Below, in pieces: positions 17,800 to 27,308 of a DNA stretch of 64,000 nt. The position numbers and the translations under genes were made by a program. Below the pieces are notes generated by a model. That model was not told the DNA's origin, searched no databases, and was given only the letters and a program-made list of their open reading frames with translations. Each line of letters begins with the position of its first letter. The first letter of the stretch is position 1. Source of the DNA: an uncultured Acetatifactor sp. (GTDB lineage Bacteria > Bacillota > Clostridia > Lachnospirales > Lachnospiraceae); NCBI GenBank assembly GCA_910579755.1, contig CAJTVB010000005.1:124001-188000 (forward strand), read 5' to 3'.

Positions 17800-18297
17800 T
17801 TGAAAAGTAGAATCCGTATGCTTTTAGCGCCGGTTCTGACTATTGTAATGATGACGGCATGTGGACAGGAGCCCGAATTGATCCAATTCCGCAAAAGCAT
17901 CGATGAATTTTGTACAAAGGTTTCCGAGATCGACACTGCCATAAACAGCATAGATGCCCAGGCTTCAGATGCTACAGCCCAGCTCCTCTCCTGTCTGGAT
18001 GAATTGGATATGGTATTTAAATCCTTCGCCGGACTTGATTTTCCGGAGGAATTTGATTATCTGGAAGCGCTGGCCGATGAATCCAGCGAATATATGACAG
18101 AAGCCGTTTCCAGCTATCACATGGCATACAGCAATAATTCCTATAATGAATATACGGCTGAATATGCAAAAGAAAATTATTCCAGAGCCTATAAAAGGGT
18201 CCAAATCATCATAGCTTTTCTTCATGGGGACGTACCGGATGACGCTGATCTGACCGTTGAACATTCAGACCATAACGATGCCCCAGACAATTCTTAA
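17800..18297 (+). CDS. Putative small lipoprotein, unknown function
   Basis: This 165-residue protein has a signal peptide with basic start (MKSRIR), hydrophobic core and lipobox MTAC with lipidated Cys21. The mature part is acidic, alpha-helical and Ala/Glu/Tyr-rich, with no family I recognise; it looks like a four-helix-type envelope lipoprotein. It starts at TTG, with GGGGG 7 nt upstream; the in-frame Met7 lies inside the signal peptide. It is one of few plus-strand genes, and its end overlaps the convergent DUF2752 gene by 33 bp. Confidence 0.7.
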   Translation: MKSRIRMLLAPVLTIVMMTACGQEPELIQFRKSIDEFCTKVSEIDTAINSIDAQASDATAQLLSCLDELDMVFKSFAGLDFPEEFDYLEALADESSEYMTEAVSSYHMAYSNNSYNEYTAEYAKENYSRAYKRVQIIIAFLHGDVPDDADLTVEHSDHNDAPDNS

Positions 18298-18681
18298 CAG
18301 GTTCTTTATAACAAAATTACCTGCCGTAATCGCAATTCCTGCATATAAATACCAGCTGTGAAATTTCCAGGCTCTGATCCGCCGCAGTCCCAGGCGGTTC
18401 AGAGCCTGGGTAATCATAAAGCCGCCGAAGAGAATGGCGGTATAGGGCACCAGCGGATGATACCAAAAGGATAACAGAAGCTTTCCGTGAAGCAGGCATA
18501 TAAGCGCCCTGGTTCCCCCGCAGCCCGGACAATATATTCCAAGCAGCGAGGACACGACACAGGGAAGCTGCGGCAGCTGCTCCCGGATCAGACAATAACC
18601 TGTCCAGAGTACAGCCCCCGCAGCCAGAAAAATCAACCCTATATGAAAAAGTTCTGTTTCAAGATCAGCTTTTTTCTTCAT
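18265..18681 (-). CDS. DUF2752 family membrane protein
   Basis: The 138-residue protein has about three membrane helices and the DUF2752 signature YCPGCGGTRALICLLHGK followed by FWYHPLVP. The function of the family is unknown; the paired cysteines (CPGC) suggest metal binding or redox. AGGA precedes the ATG. It lies 27 bp downstream of the DUF4190-like gene, so the two are probably one operon; such pairs are common in Lachnospiraceae. Its 3' end overlaps the convergent lipoprotein gene. Confidence 0.82.
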   Translation of the reverse strand: MKKKADLETELFHIGLIFLAAGAVLWTGYCLIREQLPQLPCVVSSLLGIYCPGCGGTRALICLLHGKLLLSFWYHPLVPYTAILFGGFMITQALNRLGLRRIRAWKFHSWYLYAGIAITAGNFVIKNLLRIVWGIVMV

Positions 18682-18708
18682 CAGTTCCTGACCGGCATAT
18701 AGCCCTTT

Positions 18709-19134
18709 TTACATATTATAAAGTTCCCGGTAAATCTCTCTGTAAAGATCCTGATAGTCTCCGGAGGTGCCCACATAATAGAATGCCCATATATAGAAGA
18801 CACTTGAGATGGCGCCCAGGATCAACCCTACGATGGAACAAACCAATCCTGCCACACCCACACCGCTTTTACTCTGATTGTTGCCTATTATGGAACAGAT
18901 CAGCCCGGCAACTCCCAGGATAATGCTGGGGATACCATAGCAGCAACAGGCACAGATGGATAAAATTCCGCATACAAGCCCGGCGATCTGGAGGCCGTTG
19001 GTTCCCTCCGCTCCGCGATCCGGCGCTGACGGCTGATAGGGAATATTTGCCGTGTTGTCCTGATAATTGCTGCTGTACTGAGATGTCTGTGTTCCCTGGT
19101 CATACTGATTTTGATTCTGATAGTTTCCTTCCAT
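18709..19134 (-). CDS. DUF4190-like membrane protein
   Basis: The 141-residue protein has a disordered Gln/Asn/Tyr-rich N-terminus (about 1-45) followed by two glycine-rich membrane helices (LQIAGLVCGILSICACCCYG and VAGLVCSIVGLILGAISSVF) and a short acidic tail. This layout fits DUF4190. It is probably an envelope protein of unknown role. GGGGAGAG stands before the ATG, with TTGTGA-17-TAATAT as a possible promoter. Read together with the DUF2752 gene. Confidence 0.72.
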   Translation of the reverse strand: MEGNYQNQNQYDQGTQTSQYSSNYQDNTANIPYQPSAPDRGAEGTNGLQIAGLVCGILSICACCCYGIPSIILGVAGLICSIIGNNQSKSGVGVAGLVCSIVGLILGAISSVFYIWAFYYVGTSGDYQDLYREIYRELYNM

Positions 19135-19521
19135 TCTTACTCTCCCCTTTCACAATTAAAATATGTACCCTGATCAAGCTTTATATTAACATAGTAAGAT
19201 TTTTTTCACAAGCAATGTTTTTATAAAGGAGTACACGGCATTTACCCCTATGCATAGAGTACCACAAATGTACAGATTTTGCACCTGTTTTTTATTCATG
19301 AAAAGGAACTTCATTTTTTTCCATCAAAGGTTACAAAGACGGATACTCTCAGGGAAGTAAAAACTGTCTGGAACGGATAACATATTGATAGCTTTCCGTC
19401 TGAAAACCCTTTGGCAGAAAACGCACCTGTCCGCTTATCACCGGATTCTGCCCGCTCACCGATATGGCTGTCAAATTCAAATCCTGTTCACCAGATACTT
19501 CTGTCTAAAAACCATTAATTT
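19135..19521. other. 387-bp intergenic stretch between two minus-strand units
   Basis: The right part (19349-19504) holds an open minus-strand frame described separately. The left part holds the probable promoter of the DUF4190-like gene. It is AT-rich around 19240-19320 with no RNA gene that I recognise and no convincing terminator for the upstream FAD oxidoreductase. Confidence 0.5.
19349..19504 (-). pseudogene. Possible gene remnant after the FAD oxidoreductase
   Basis: Starting 15 bp after the oxidoreductase stop, a different frame stays open for 51 codons and reads like real protein: SVSGQNPVISGQVRFLPKG, then SYQYVIRSRQFLLP and a TGA. It has no ATG and no ribosome site, and a TAG bounds it upstream. 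The alternation of polar and hydrophobic residues suggests a beta-rich C-terminal piece. It may be the tail of a deleted gene; chance is not excluded. Confidence 0.3.
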
Positions 19522-22170
19522 TCACCAAACTCTTTCCTGTATTCTCTGAATTTCACTGGCTTTTTTACTCATTCTCACAGCCTTTTCCCAGGCGCTTATA
19601 TCATTTTCGTGCTGTTCTCCCGTCAGCGCTTCCAGCTCCCTTTGGGCGGAGAGACGCAGCGCAGTCCTTCCATTTTTCATTAAGTCCGTCAATCCCAGAT
19701 ATCCCTGCAAATCTCCCAGCCGGGCCAGCGCCCGGTTCAGGATCAATACCAGAATTCCCAGGCGGTCAGTCATCAGATCCTCCCGCCCCGCCGGTTTTAA
19801 AAGCTCTTCAAACCGCAGCAGCTCCCTCAGCATAGGCGCAAATTCCAGAAAACCGGTGCGCTCCGCCACATAGGCAAAGGCTTCTATATAGTGCCAGGTT
19901 CCCTTTCGGATATCCAGATAATCCCTTGTCTGCCGCTTCAGCCGGTCCAGAACCTGACGGAAGGGCTCCAGAATGCATTTTTCCTGGCTCCAGGCCAGGA
20001 TATTCAGTAAATATACTGTCTCCGGCATCACACCGTGGTCCGGGAGCAGCTGTACACAGCTGACAGAACCTCTTCTTTCCGGCAGATGCGGATCAGAAGC
20101 CTCCTTCAGTTCACTGCCAATTCTCCGGCACAGCTCCTGGGTCCACTGATCCGATCCATGCCACAGCCCGCACAGGATCAGCAGCTTTCTGGTCTGTTCG
20201 TTTTCTTCAAAAGAAAGCCTTTCGCGAATCGCGGGCATACAGCTTTCCGTCTCCGCGCACATGACCTGGATCAGTTCATTCCGCTCTTCCTCTTCATAGG
20301 TAAAGGGCACATCCACCCAATGGGTCCGGGTGGTTTCTCCGATACGGTATACCATATCCCGGGGACTTTCTTCCCTGGGAGGCATAAACAGAAAATCTCC
20401 TGTGACCTCTCCGATCACGGCCCTTCTTTCCTCTGCGTCCAGATCCTCCGGAAAAATTCTTTTCTTCAGGCTCTCCGCCGCCAGAATACCCATCACCGCC
20501 CCCTGATGCATCAGATCCGGCTGCATCCGAATGCTGGGAAAGGCATTGTGGGTAACTGATATAGCTTTCCCCAGCACATACAGTCCCCGGATTTCTTCGC
20601 CGGAGGGACATACAGGCATAAGGGCGGAAAGCGGAATCTGGATATGGGTCTGCTGAGGCAGCACTCCCCCATAAACGATATCCGCCGTAACCTTTCCCTT
20701 GGGATCATAATTGGAATAACAGGTGTACAATCCGTCCTCATAGGTGCGGTAACACATCAGATCCCGCAGAGACACACAGGCTTTTCCTTTTATATGCCGG
20801 CTCTCTCGCATACTCACATAGGCTCCATGGTCGAACATGGACTGCCCCAGCTTTCTTCCCTGTATGATAAAATCGGTATAGTCCATAGGATCAACGGCTG
20901 CAACCATACAGGAAAAATTATTTTTGTACCGCTCCGGCGACACATACTGAGCCAGAGAGGCCCAATAGGTGATCATATCTCTTTCGTTTCCGTATACGCT
21001 GTCAGCTCCGGCCAGAGCTGCCGCATCTCCATCTCCGGTGGCGTCCAGAATGATCCTTCCCCGATATGTGATCGAGCCGGATTCCCCTGCGGCAATCACC
21101 TGCCGAATCCTTCCGTTTTCCTTTACAGCCCCATAAACAAGCTGCCCCAGGCGCACCTGCACCCCGGCCTCTCTGCACAGCTTCAGATATACATATCCCC
21201 GCAGACCGGCATGAAAGTCATCCTGCTCACTCCATATGCCGGGTTTTCTCTCCAGGCCGCATTCCCGGTACAGCCTTTCGATCTCCTGATCCACCTCCTG
21301 CACCTCCCGAAAGCGCCTTCCGAACCAATAGGTGTTGACCCCTCCTATGGTGCCGGTTCCTCCCAGCTCATAATTGGGCTCCACCAGCACCGTCCTTGCG
21401 CCCCGGCGGGCCGCATGTATTGCGGCCATGACGCCGGCAGTTCCCCCTCCTGCCACCACAACATCATAGCTTTCCGTTTTAATATTTTCCGGCATAGACT
21501 CTGCCGCTGCCTGTATAACGGAGGTATGCACGGCTTCCATATCTGTGTCCGCTTCATAGCCTCTCAGGGCAAATCTTCCCAGAAGCATTTCCGGATTTTT
21601 TTGTTTTTGCGCCATAAACTCCTGCAGAAGAGCCCTTTTGCATAAGAACAGATTTTCCTCTGCTCCCAGTTCCTTCCTGCCTGCATTTTCCACGCCCAAA
21701 AGTGACCAGTCTTCCTCCTTATTTTTGCGCACATAGGCCTGATAGGAAATGTCCATAGCTTTTTCCCGCAGGTCTGTTATCTGTTTGCACCGAATTCCAA
21801 ATAATCCGCCCTTGGATGCCGCCCGGGCCAGCAGTTCCTCTCCCTCCTTCACACAGTCCAGGTACCACATAAAATAGAACAGGCGGATTCCCTTTCGGAT
21901 GCACTGTTCCTCCAGATATCTCTTAAACCGGTCCGGATGCAGCAGACCGTTGCTCAGGAAAAGCTCCCCCGGAAGCCTGTCCCTCCACTGCTTCCGCGCC
22001 CCTTCCAGCCGGTATCGGTTTCCGGCACACACATCGGTACATAAAAAGGTATCCCGAATGATCATGGCAACCCGTTCTCCACGGTCTGCCAGCCGAAACG
22101 CCTCTGCCAGAGCTTCGCCGCTGCCTCCCACAATCACATGATCTGCCTGATAAATTATAGATATACTCAT
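19522..22170 (-). CDS. FAD-dependent oxidoreductase (FAD_oxidored family) with extra N-terminal Rossmann-like segment
   Basis: The 882-residue protein contains the family core from about residue 235: YDVVVAGGGTAGVMAAIHAA with the FAD-binding GGGTAG (241-246), then LGGTGTIGGVNTYWFGRRF, DATGDGDAAALAG and a long helical C-terminus. The first 230 residues start with another strand-Gly-helix unit (VIVGGSGEALAEAFRLADRG), so the protein looks like two Rossmann segments in tandem. Related proteins occur beside glycoside hydrolases, with substrates mostly unknown. GAGGAGG precedes the ATG. A terminator separates it from the MATE gene upstream, so it is probably its own transcript at the edge of the glycan region. 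Confidence 0.75.
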   Translation of the reverse strand: MSISIIYQADHVIVGGSGEALAEAFRLADRGERVAMIIRDTFLCTDVCAGNRYRLEGARKQWRDRLPGELFLSNGLLHPDRFKRYLEEQCIRKGIRLFYFMWYLDCVKEGEELLARAASKGGLFGIRCKQITDLREKAMDISYQAYVRKNKEEDWSLLGVENAGRKELGAEENLFLCKRALLQEFMAQKQKNPEMLLGRFALRGYEADTDMEAVHTSVIQAAAESMPENIKTESYDVVVAGGGTAGVMAAIHAARRGARTVLVEPNYELGGTGTIGGVNTYWFGRRFREVQEVDQEIERLYRECGLERKPGIWSEQDDFHAGLRGYVYLKLCREAGVQVRLGQLVYGAVKENGRIRQVIAAGESGSITYRGRIILDATGDGDAAALAGADSVYGNERDMITYWASLAQYVSPERYKNNFSCMVAAVDPMDYTDFIIQGRKLGQSMFDHGAYVSMRESRHIKGKACVSLRDLMCYRTYEDGLYTCYSNYDPKGKVTADIVYGGVLPQQTHIQIPLSALMPVCPSGEEIRGLYVLGKAISVTHNAFPSIRMQPDLMHQGAVMGILAAESLKKRIFPEDLDAEERRAVIGEVTGDFLFMPPREESPRDMVYRIGETTRTHWVDVPFTYEEEERNELIQVMCAETESCMPAIRERLSFEENEQTRKLLILCGLWHGSDQWTQELCRRIGSELKEASDPHLPERRGSVSCVQLLPDHGVMPETVYLLNILAWSQEKCILEPFRQVLDRLKRQTRDYLDIRKGTWHYIEAFAYVAERTGFLEFAPMLRELLRFEELLKPAGREDLMTDRLGILVLILNRALARLGDLQGYLGLTDLMKNGRTALRLSAQRELEALTGEQHENDISAWEKAVRMSKKASEIQRIQERVW

Positions 22171-22261
22171 TTTGACCTCCTCTTCCAGCGTATCATTATG
22201 TTAAGCTTTTCTTTCAAATCCATAAAGATAAAGCTCTTTGAAAACAGGTAATATTTTAAAA

Positions 22262-22312
22262 AGTAAAAAAATGCGAATGCCCTGAAGCAATGGCGCCGCT
22301 TCAAAGCATCCG
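22262..22312 (-). terminator. Terminator after the second MATE gene
   Basis: On the minus strand a 13-pair stem with G-U pairs (GATGCTTTGAAGC against GCTTCAGGGCATT) is followed by CGCATTTTTTTAC. It lies directly after the MATE stop codon and ends the NagA-MATE transcript. Confidence 0.75.
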
Positions 22313-22316
22313 GTTT

Positions 22317-23705
22317 TTAAGTTCCGTTTTCTCCGCCCGCTCCGGTCAGGCGTTTATGATTGATTAGCCATCTGCCGGAGGCCACCCGCCAGATAAAGCA
22401 CGCGGCCCGAAACAGCCAGTCCACGGACATGGCAGCCCAGACTCCCAAAAGTCCCATGTGAAGGTAACGTCCCAGCAGGTAGCTGAAGCCCACCCGCCAG
22501 ATCCACATGGAGGCAATGGAGACAATCATGGTAAATCTGGCGTCATCCGCCGCCCGCAGGGCATTGGGAAGGGTAAAGGCAGGAGGCCAGAAAAGAATTG
22601 CGGCAATACTGTGATAAACAATCACCTGATAAGCCATTTCCGATCCCTCCGGGGAAAGGTGATAGATTCCTACCAGCCATCCTGCGATGCAGATGATCCC
22701 CAGGTTCAGCAGGGCCATGGAAAAGACAGCCGCCTTCATCAGCTTCCTGATGTAGGATTTGGACAGCTCGTACTCCTCCGCGCCTACCGTCTGTCCCAAA
22801 ACCGTCAGGAAAGCGATCCCCACTGCGTTTCCCGGAATATAGGCGAAGCCCGCTGTCATTCCCACCACCGCATTGGCGGCGATGGCCGCTGTTCCGAAGC
22901 TGACCACCAGACTCTGCACCAGGATCTTTCCCACCTGGAAAATCGCATTGTCCAGCCCTGTAGGAATTCCCACGCTCATAATGTCTTTAATTATACACCA
23001 GTCATACTTCCGTGGAAAGGGTCTGGTCAGGTGAAGGGGCTTTTTCTGATCCCTCACCACCAAAAGCATCACCAGGGCTCCGATGATGCGGGCGATCAAA
23101 GTTGCCGCGGCCACACCCGCCGCATCCCAGTTCAGCACCAGCAGGAAAAATGCGTTTCCCGAAATATTGATCAGATTCAGCATCAGGGACACAAGCATGG
23201 TGATTCTTGTGTTGCCCATGGCCCTGCACAGTGCGGAGCAGCCGTTTTGCGCCGCCAGAAAGGGAAAGGAAAGCGCCGTTATGTAGAAATAGATCACCGC
23301 ATTTTCCATCACCGCCGGCTCCACTCCGCCGAAGATTGTCTTTAAAATCAGCCGGTTGCCCGCCAGGGATAACGCCATGATCACAAGCGACAGGGACACC
23401 ACGGCTAAAAGCAGCTGATCCGCCGCCTGGCAGGCCTTCCTTTCATTTTTCTGTCCAAGAGCATGAGCCGCTGCCACTGCTCCGCCGGTGGATAGGGAAA
23501 GGAACAGATTTACCAGCAATAGATTGATATTATCCACCAGGGAGACGCCGGATACGGCAGCTTCTCCCGCCCGGGAAACCATCACCGTATCCGCCATGCC
23601 TACGGTGACCCCCAGGATCTGCTCCAGCACCAGGGGAATAATCAGGGCCGTTAACTGTTTTCTTGAAAAAAACACCTTACTGTGAGACTCTGCCTGTCCT
23701 TCCAT
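22317..23705 (-). CDS. MATE family efflux transporter
   Basis: The 462-residue protein has about twelve membrane segments. MATE repeats begin LTALIIPLVLEQILGVTVGMADTVMVSRAG and, in the second half, GIPTGLDNAIFQVGKILVQSLV. It exports an unknown compound by Na+/H+ exchange. Its start overlaps the end of nagA by 29 bp, so it is the last gene of the GH3-GH38-nagA run. It shares little with the other MATE protein at 2116 beyond the fold. A detoxification or overflow-export role in the glycan operon is possible, or the link may be accidental. Confidence 0.87.
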   Translation of the reverse strand: MEGQAESHSKVFFSRKQLTALIIPLVLEQILGVTVGMADTVMVSRAGEAAVSGVSLVDNINLLLVNLFLSLSTGGAVAAAHALGQKNERKACQAADQLLLAVVSLSLVIMALSLAGNRLILKTIFGGVEPAVMENAVIYFYITALSFPFLAAQNGCSALCRAMGNTRITMLVSLMLNLINISGNAFFLLVLNWDAAGVAAATLIARIIGALVMLLVVRDQKKPLHLTRPFPRKYDWCIIKDIMSVGIPTGLDNAIFQVGKILVQSLVVSFGTAAIAANAVVGMTAGFAYIPGNAVGIAFLTVLGQTVGAEEYELSKSYIRKLMKAAVFSMALLNLGIICIAGWLVGIYHLSPEGSEMAYQVIVYHSIAAILFWPPAFTLPNALRAADDARFTMIVSIASMWIWRVGFSYLLGRYLHMGLLGVWAAMSVDWLFRAACFIWRVASGRWLINHKRLTGAGGENGT

Positions 23706-24831
23706 GATGTAACAATTTCCCTCCCACGTATACCTCTTCCAGATGATATTCCTGGTCTGTCACCAGCAGATCTGCATATAATCCCTGCCGGATGGCGCCG
23801 ATCTTATCCTCCATGCGGATAGAACAGGCCGGCTGCCAGGTCGCCGCCAGAATGGCCTGCTCCTGGGGCACTCCAAATTCCATACAACGCAGCATTCCTT
23901 CATAGACACTGATGGTTGAGCAGGCCAGAGTCCCGTCGGCCAGACAGGCCCTGCCCTCCTTTACGAACACCTCCAGCCCTCCCAGCTCATAGATTCCATC
24001 CGCTCTTCCTGCGGCGCTGAGAGAATCTGAAACCAGACATATTTTTTCCGGGATCATGGCAAACATCATTCGGATCACACTGGGATGCACGTGCAGTCCG
24101 TCGGTGATCAGCTCTGCGTAAACCTTTTTGTCATATACCATCCCCAGGATTCCCGGCTCTCTGTGATGGAGAGAATTCATGGCATTGAAAAGATGGGTAA
24201 CATGCCAGGCGCCGGCATCCGCCGCCTGGCAGGCCAGATCATATCCTGCGGAGGAATGGGCAATGGAAATGATTTTTTCCTTTCCGTACCTGCGGATAAA
24301 GGAAAGCGCCTCCGGGTAGCGTGGATCCAGATCCACCATCCGGATGCTGCCCCGGGCACATTCATCCAGCTGTGCAAACCAGTCTATATCCACAGGCCGA
24401 AGGTACTGCTCGTCGTGACATCCCTTTTTGTCCCTTCCCAGAAACGGCCCTTCCAGATTAATTCCCAGAATCCTGCTTCCCTGATAGTCGGATTCCATGG
24501 CCCGTCCGATGCGGGATACCATCTGACGGCTGAATTCCTCGTCCATTGTCATGGTAGTCGCCAGCAGAGATGTCACTCCATGGGCGCAGTAATCTGCCGC
24601 CGCCCGGCAGATCCCCTCCGGAGAGGCATAGGTAAAATCCTCTCCCGCCCGGCCGTGGGTGTGTACATCGATCAGTCCCGGCAGAAGCCGCCTGCCGCTG
24701 ATGTCCTTTACGGTTTCCCCGGTCCCGGGCGGAATATGATTTCCGATCTCCTGGATCAGACCGTCCTGTACCCGGACATCCAGATCTTGAAAGCTTCCAT
24801 TATAAAATACATTTCCACCATGAAATATCAA
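23677..24831 (-). CDS. nagA: N-acetylglucosamine-6-phosphate deacetylase
   Basis: The 384-residue amidohydrolase has the metal site in LIDVHTHGRAGEDF, HLFNAMNSLHHREPG and the DGLHVHP segment, plus SLSAAGRADGIYELGG. It deacetylates GlcNAc-6-P on the way to glucosamine-6-P. The start is taken as TTG at 24831: GGAGGTG lies 5 nt upstream and the codon overlaps the stop of the GH38 gene (TTGA), giving translational coupling; the longer frame upstream has no family-like sequence. nagB is not in the window. The gene suggests that the glycans processed here contain GlcNAc, for example N-glycan cores. Confidence 0.92.
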   Translation of the reverse strand: MIFHGGNVFYNGSFQDLDVRVQDGLIQEIGNHIPPGTGETVKDISGRRLLPGLIDVHTHGRAGEDFTYASPEGICRAAADYCAHGVTSLLATTMTMDEEFSRQMVSRIGRAMESDYQGSRILGINLEGPFLGRDKKGCHDEQYLRPVDIDWFAQLDECARGSIRMVDLDPRYPEALSFIRRYGKEKIISIAHSSAGYDLACQAADAGAWHVTHLFNAMNSLHHREPGILGMVYDKKVYAELITDGLHVHPSVIRMMFAMIPEKICLVSDSLSAAGRADGIYELGGLEVFVKEGRACLADGTLACSTISVYEGMLRCMEFGVPQEQAILAATWQPACSIRMEDKIGAIRQGLYADLLVTDQEYHLEEVYVGGKLLHHGRTGRVSQ

Positions 24832-27308
24832 GCTTTCACCTCCTGCGCTTCTTCTCCGGGCGCTGATTTCAAAATTTGTCCGGCGCTTTCCGTAAGCTCC
24901 AGGGGCTTTTCCACCATATCCACCAGCGTCGCTTTTCCGTCCGTCCATTCTATGGTTTTGACCTCATAGGGCTTTAGGGTAACAGCCGCCGGTGCGCCGG
25001 CGCTGTTCCGAAAATGGATCAGTGCCCGGGTTTCCGCCCCTTCCGTCTCAAAGAAACGCAGAATATGGGAATCCGCACATCCTTCCTTCTGCTTCATGGC
25101 AGAGCTGCAGACGCCTTCCCCCTCCAGAGTCAGAGAAGAATCCTTCCGCAGGAAATGCTTTCCCTTGTGGTTGGAATCCCCCAGATATTCCACAGGCATG
25201 TGCATCTGGTCTGCGATCTGGAATAAACGGCTGTTTTTCACGGGCTTGTCATGGATCAGCATTCCCAGCTGAAATTCCCATACGCCCTGATCCATAAAAC
25301 GGTTTTTCATGCTGCGCTCCTCAGGGCCGTTCCCGCCTCTGGCAAACATGGCGCTTCGGGATAAAATGCAAAGATATTCATTTCCCATAAGGCGCATACC
25401 ATAAGAGCTGTTGTTAAATACCGTGATCCCATCTCCCGCAGGCCCGGCAATATCCGCGAAACGGTGCTGATAATACTCTGAGCCGTCATTTACCGCCTTT
25501 TCTTCTACCAAAAAGCAGGTCTCATTGCGGCATACCGGCGCGGGACAGACGCTTTTTACAGACAAGGCAATCTGGGCATGACGCTGGTGATTGTGAATCC
25601 ATCCGTTGACCTTCAGCTGGTCGCAGTCCTTCTCCAGAATATAATCCAATACAAGCTCCGAGGCCTCATAGCGCAGATAACAGCGCAGAATCACTCTCAG
25701 AAAATTCTGCTCCAGCACCTCCATGGACTCACAGATGAAGGCTCCTTCCGCTTCCCCCTCCAGACGGGGATATCCCCAGGCTCCCCGGTCATCATAAAAG
25801 ACCTTTATGGATGCCGGCTCCTGCAAAAACTCCCTGCCGTTCCTGCGAATGGACTGGGGCGCACCGGTCTCACTGCTGATTTGAACCTCCAAAATGCCAT
25901 TGGTGATTCGATTTTCTTCCGCCTTCAGGGTACTTTCCGGCGTGGGATTTTCACTACCCTCGCACATCACCCGGTACATGGCATAACCGTATGCGGGAAT
26001 CTCACACTGCAGCAGGATGCCCTTGCGGCTCTCCGGCGTAAAAAAGCGATATCCGCTTTCCGCAAAATATGCCTCCCGGCCCTCTGTGTCCCGAATCCGC
26101 AGAGGCTTTTTCTGAGCCCTGGGCACATAAATATCCGCAAACACCATGCCTTGATAGGGATGTCCTGTAGAATTGATAAGCAGCAGGGGAAAGCCTTCGC
26201 CCCGGGTGTGCAGCGAGTTGGCAATAGCCTGGATCCCGTCGTTGATCAGGTGTCTGGCCTGCGCCAGACTGAAACGGAATTCATCTGCCGCCTCGTTTCG
26301 GGAGGGCTCTATGCTGGTGCCTGCCAGCACATCATGAAATTGATTGAACAGCACCTCCTTCCAGGCCGCCTCCAGCTTTTCATAAGGGTAAACATAACTG
26401 TCGCCTGCAAAGTCTCTGGCCATGGAGCAGACGGCTTCCGCCTTAAGAAGCGTCCATTCTGCCTGACGGTTCAGACGCTTGATCTCATTGTCCGAGCTGT
26501 AGCATCCGAAAAATACTCTTCCCAGCTCTCCCTCCACCTCAGGAAGCTTTTCCTCATCCACCTGAGAGAAAAAGTCCCGGATGGAGGAAAGCTCCATGGA
26601 AAGCTCCGGATGCTCCTGCTTCAGCTCATAAATACTGCGGATATTGTCCACTGTGGGGCCGCCTCCATGGTTTCCCACTCCATAAAAAACCGCCATGGAA
26701 TCCTGTCCGTACCGATCCATCTCCTCCAGGCTCTCGTCCATGTTAACCTGAATGGCCGGCTTGGTCCAGGCCATGTATTCCCCGCCGGCCCGCTCTACAA
26801 TGATCCGGCTCTGGTCCTTGGCCTTCCAGGCAAACACCGGAGGCACGTTCAGATCCTTTCTGCAAGGCCTGTTGATCACATAGTGCTTCATGCCGCAGCC
26901 CTGGTAAATGCAGGGCAGATTTGCCCCATGGCCAAAGCTGTCCACGTTGTACACCGTGTCCGGCGTCCTGGTGAAATATTTGTCTGTAAAGAGCCTGCCG
27001 TAGAGAAAATGGCGGATGACGCTTTCACCGCAGGGAATGTCGCTGTCCGGCTCCACCCACATTCCGCCGGCCACCTCCCAGCGTCCCTCCTGCTCCCTCT
27101 GCCTGATCCGTTCAAAAATATGGGGGCAGTTTATCTGCAGCCACTCCAGATAACCGATGCTGCTGTGGGTGAACTTAAAATCCGGAAATTCCTCCATGCG
27201 GTCCAGCGCAGAGGCAAAGGAGGACTTTACCTCCTGCATGCCCTCCGCCCGTTTCCACAGCCACACGGGATCAATGTGGGTATTTCCCACCATAAAAAGC
27301 TTTTTCAT
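24828..27308 (-). CDS. GH38 alpha-mannosidase A
   Basis: The 826-residue retaining alpha-mannosidase begins directly with the catalytic barrel: MVGNTHIDPVWLWKRAEGMQEV. Zn ligands H11 and D13, nucleophile D123 in YNVDSFGHG, and a later metal histidine in NQFHDVLAG are visible; the second half is the beta-rich GH38 C-terminal region. No signal peptide, so cytoplasmic. The ATG overlaps the GH3 stop by 4 bp (ATGA), and its stop overlaps nagA. It is one of four GH38 proteins; sequences near the active site differ (VINRPCRKD here), suggesting different linkage preferences. Confidence 0.93.
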   Translation of the reverse strand: MKKLFMVGNTHIDPVWLWKRAEGMQEVKSSFASALDRMEEFPDFKFTHSSIGYLEWLQINCPHIFERIRQREQEGRWEVAGGMWVEPDSDIPCGESVIRHFLYGRLFTDKYFTRTPDTVYNVDSFGHGANLPCIYQGCGMKHYVINRPCRKDLNVPPVFAWKAKDQSRIIVERAGGEYMAWTKPAIQVNMDESLEEMDRYGQDSMAVFYGVGNHGGGPTVDNIRSIYELKQEHPELSMELSSIRDFFSQVDEEKLPEVEGELGRVFFGCYSSDNEIKRLNRQAEWTLLKAEAVCSMARDFAGDSYVYPYEKLEAAWKEVLFNQFHDVLAGTSIEPSRNEAADEFRFSLAQARHLINDGIQAIANSLHTRGEGFPLLLINSTGHPYQGMVFADIYVPRAQKKPLRIRDTEGREAYFAESGYRFFTPESRKGILLQCEIPAYGYAMYRVMCEGSENPTPESTLKAEENRITNGILEVQISSETGAPQSIRRNGREFLQEPASIKVFYDDRGAWGYPRLEGEAEGAFICESMEVLEQNFLRVILRCYLRYEASELVLDYILEKDCDQLKVNGWIHNHQRHAQIALSVKSVCPAPVCRNETCFLVEEKAVNDGSEYYQHRFADIAGPAGDGITVFNNSSYGMRLMGNEYLCILSRSAMFARGGNGPEERSMKNRFMDQGVWEFQLGMLIHDKPVKNSRLFQIADQMHMPVEYLGDSNHKGKHFLRKDSSLTLEGEGVCSSAMKQKEGCADSHILRFFETEGAETRALIHFRNSAGAPAAVTLKPYEVKTIEWTDGKATLVDMVEKPLELTESAGQILKSAPGEEAQEVKA

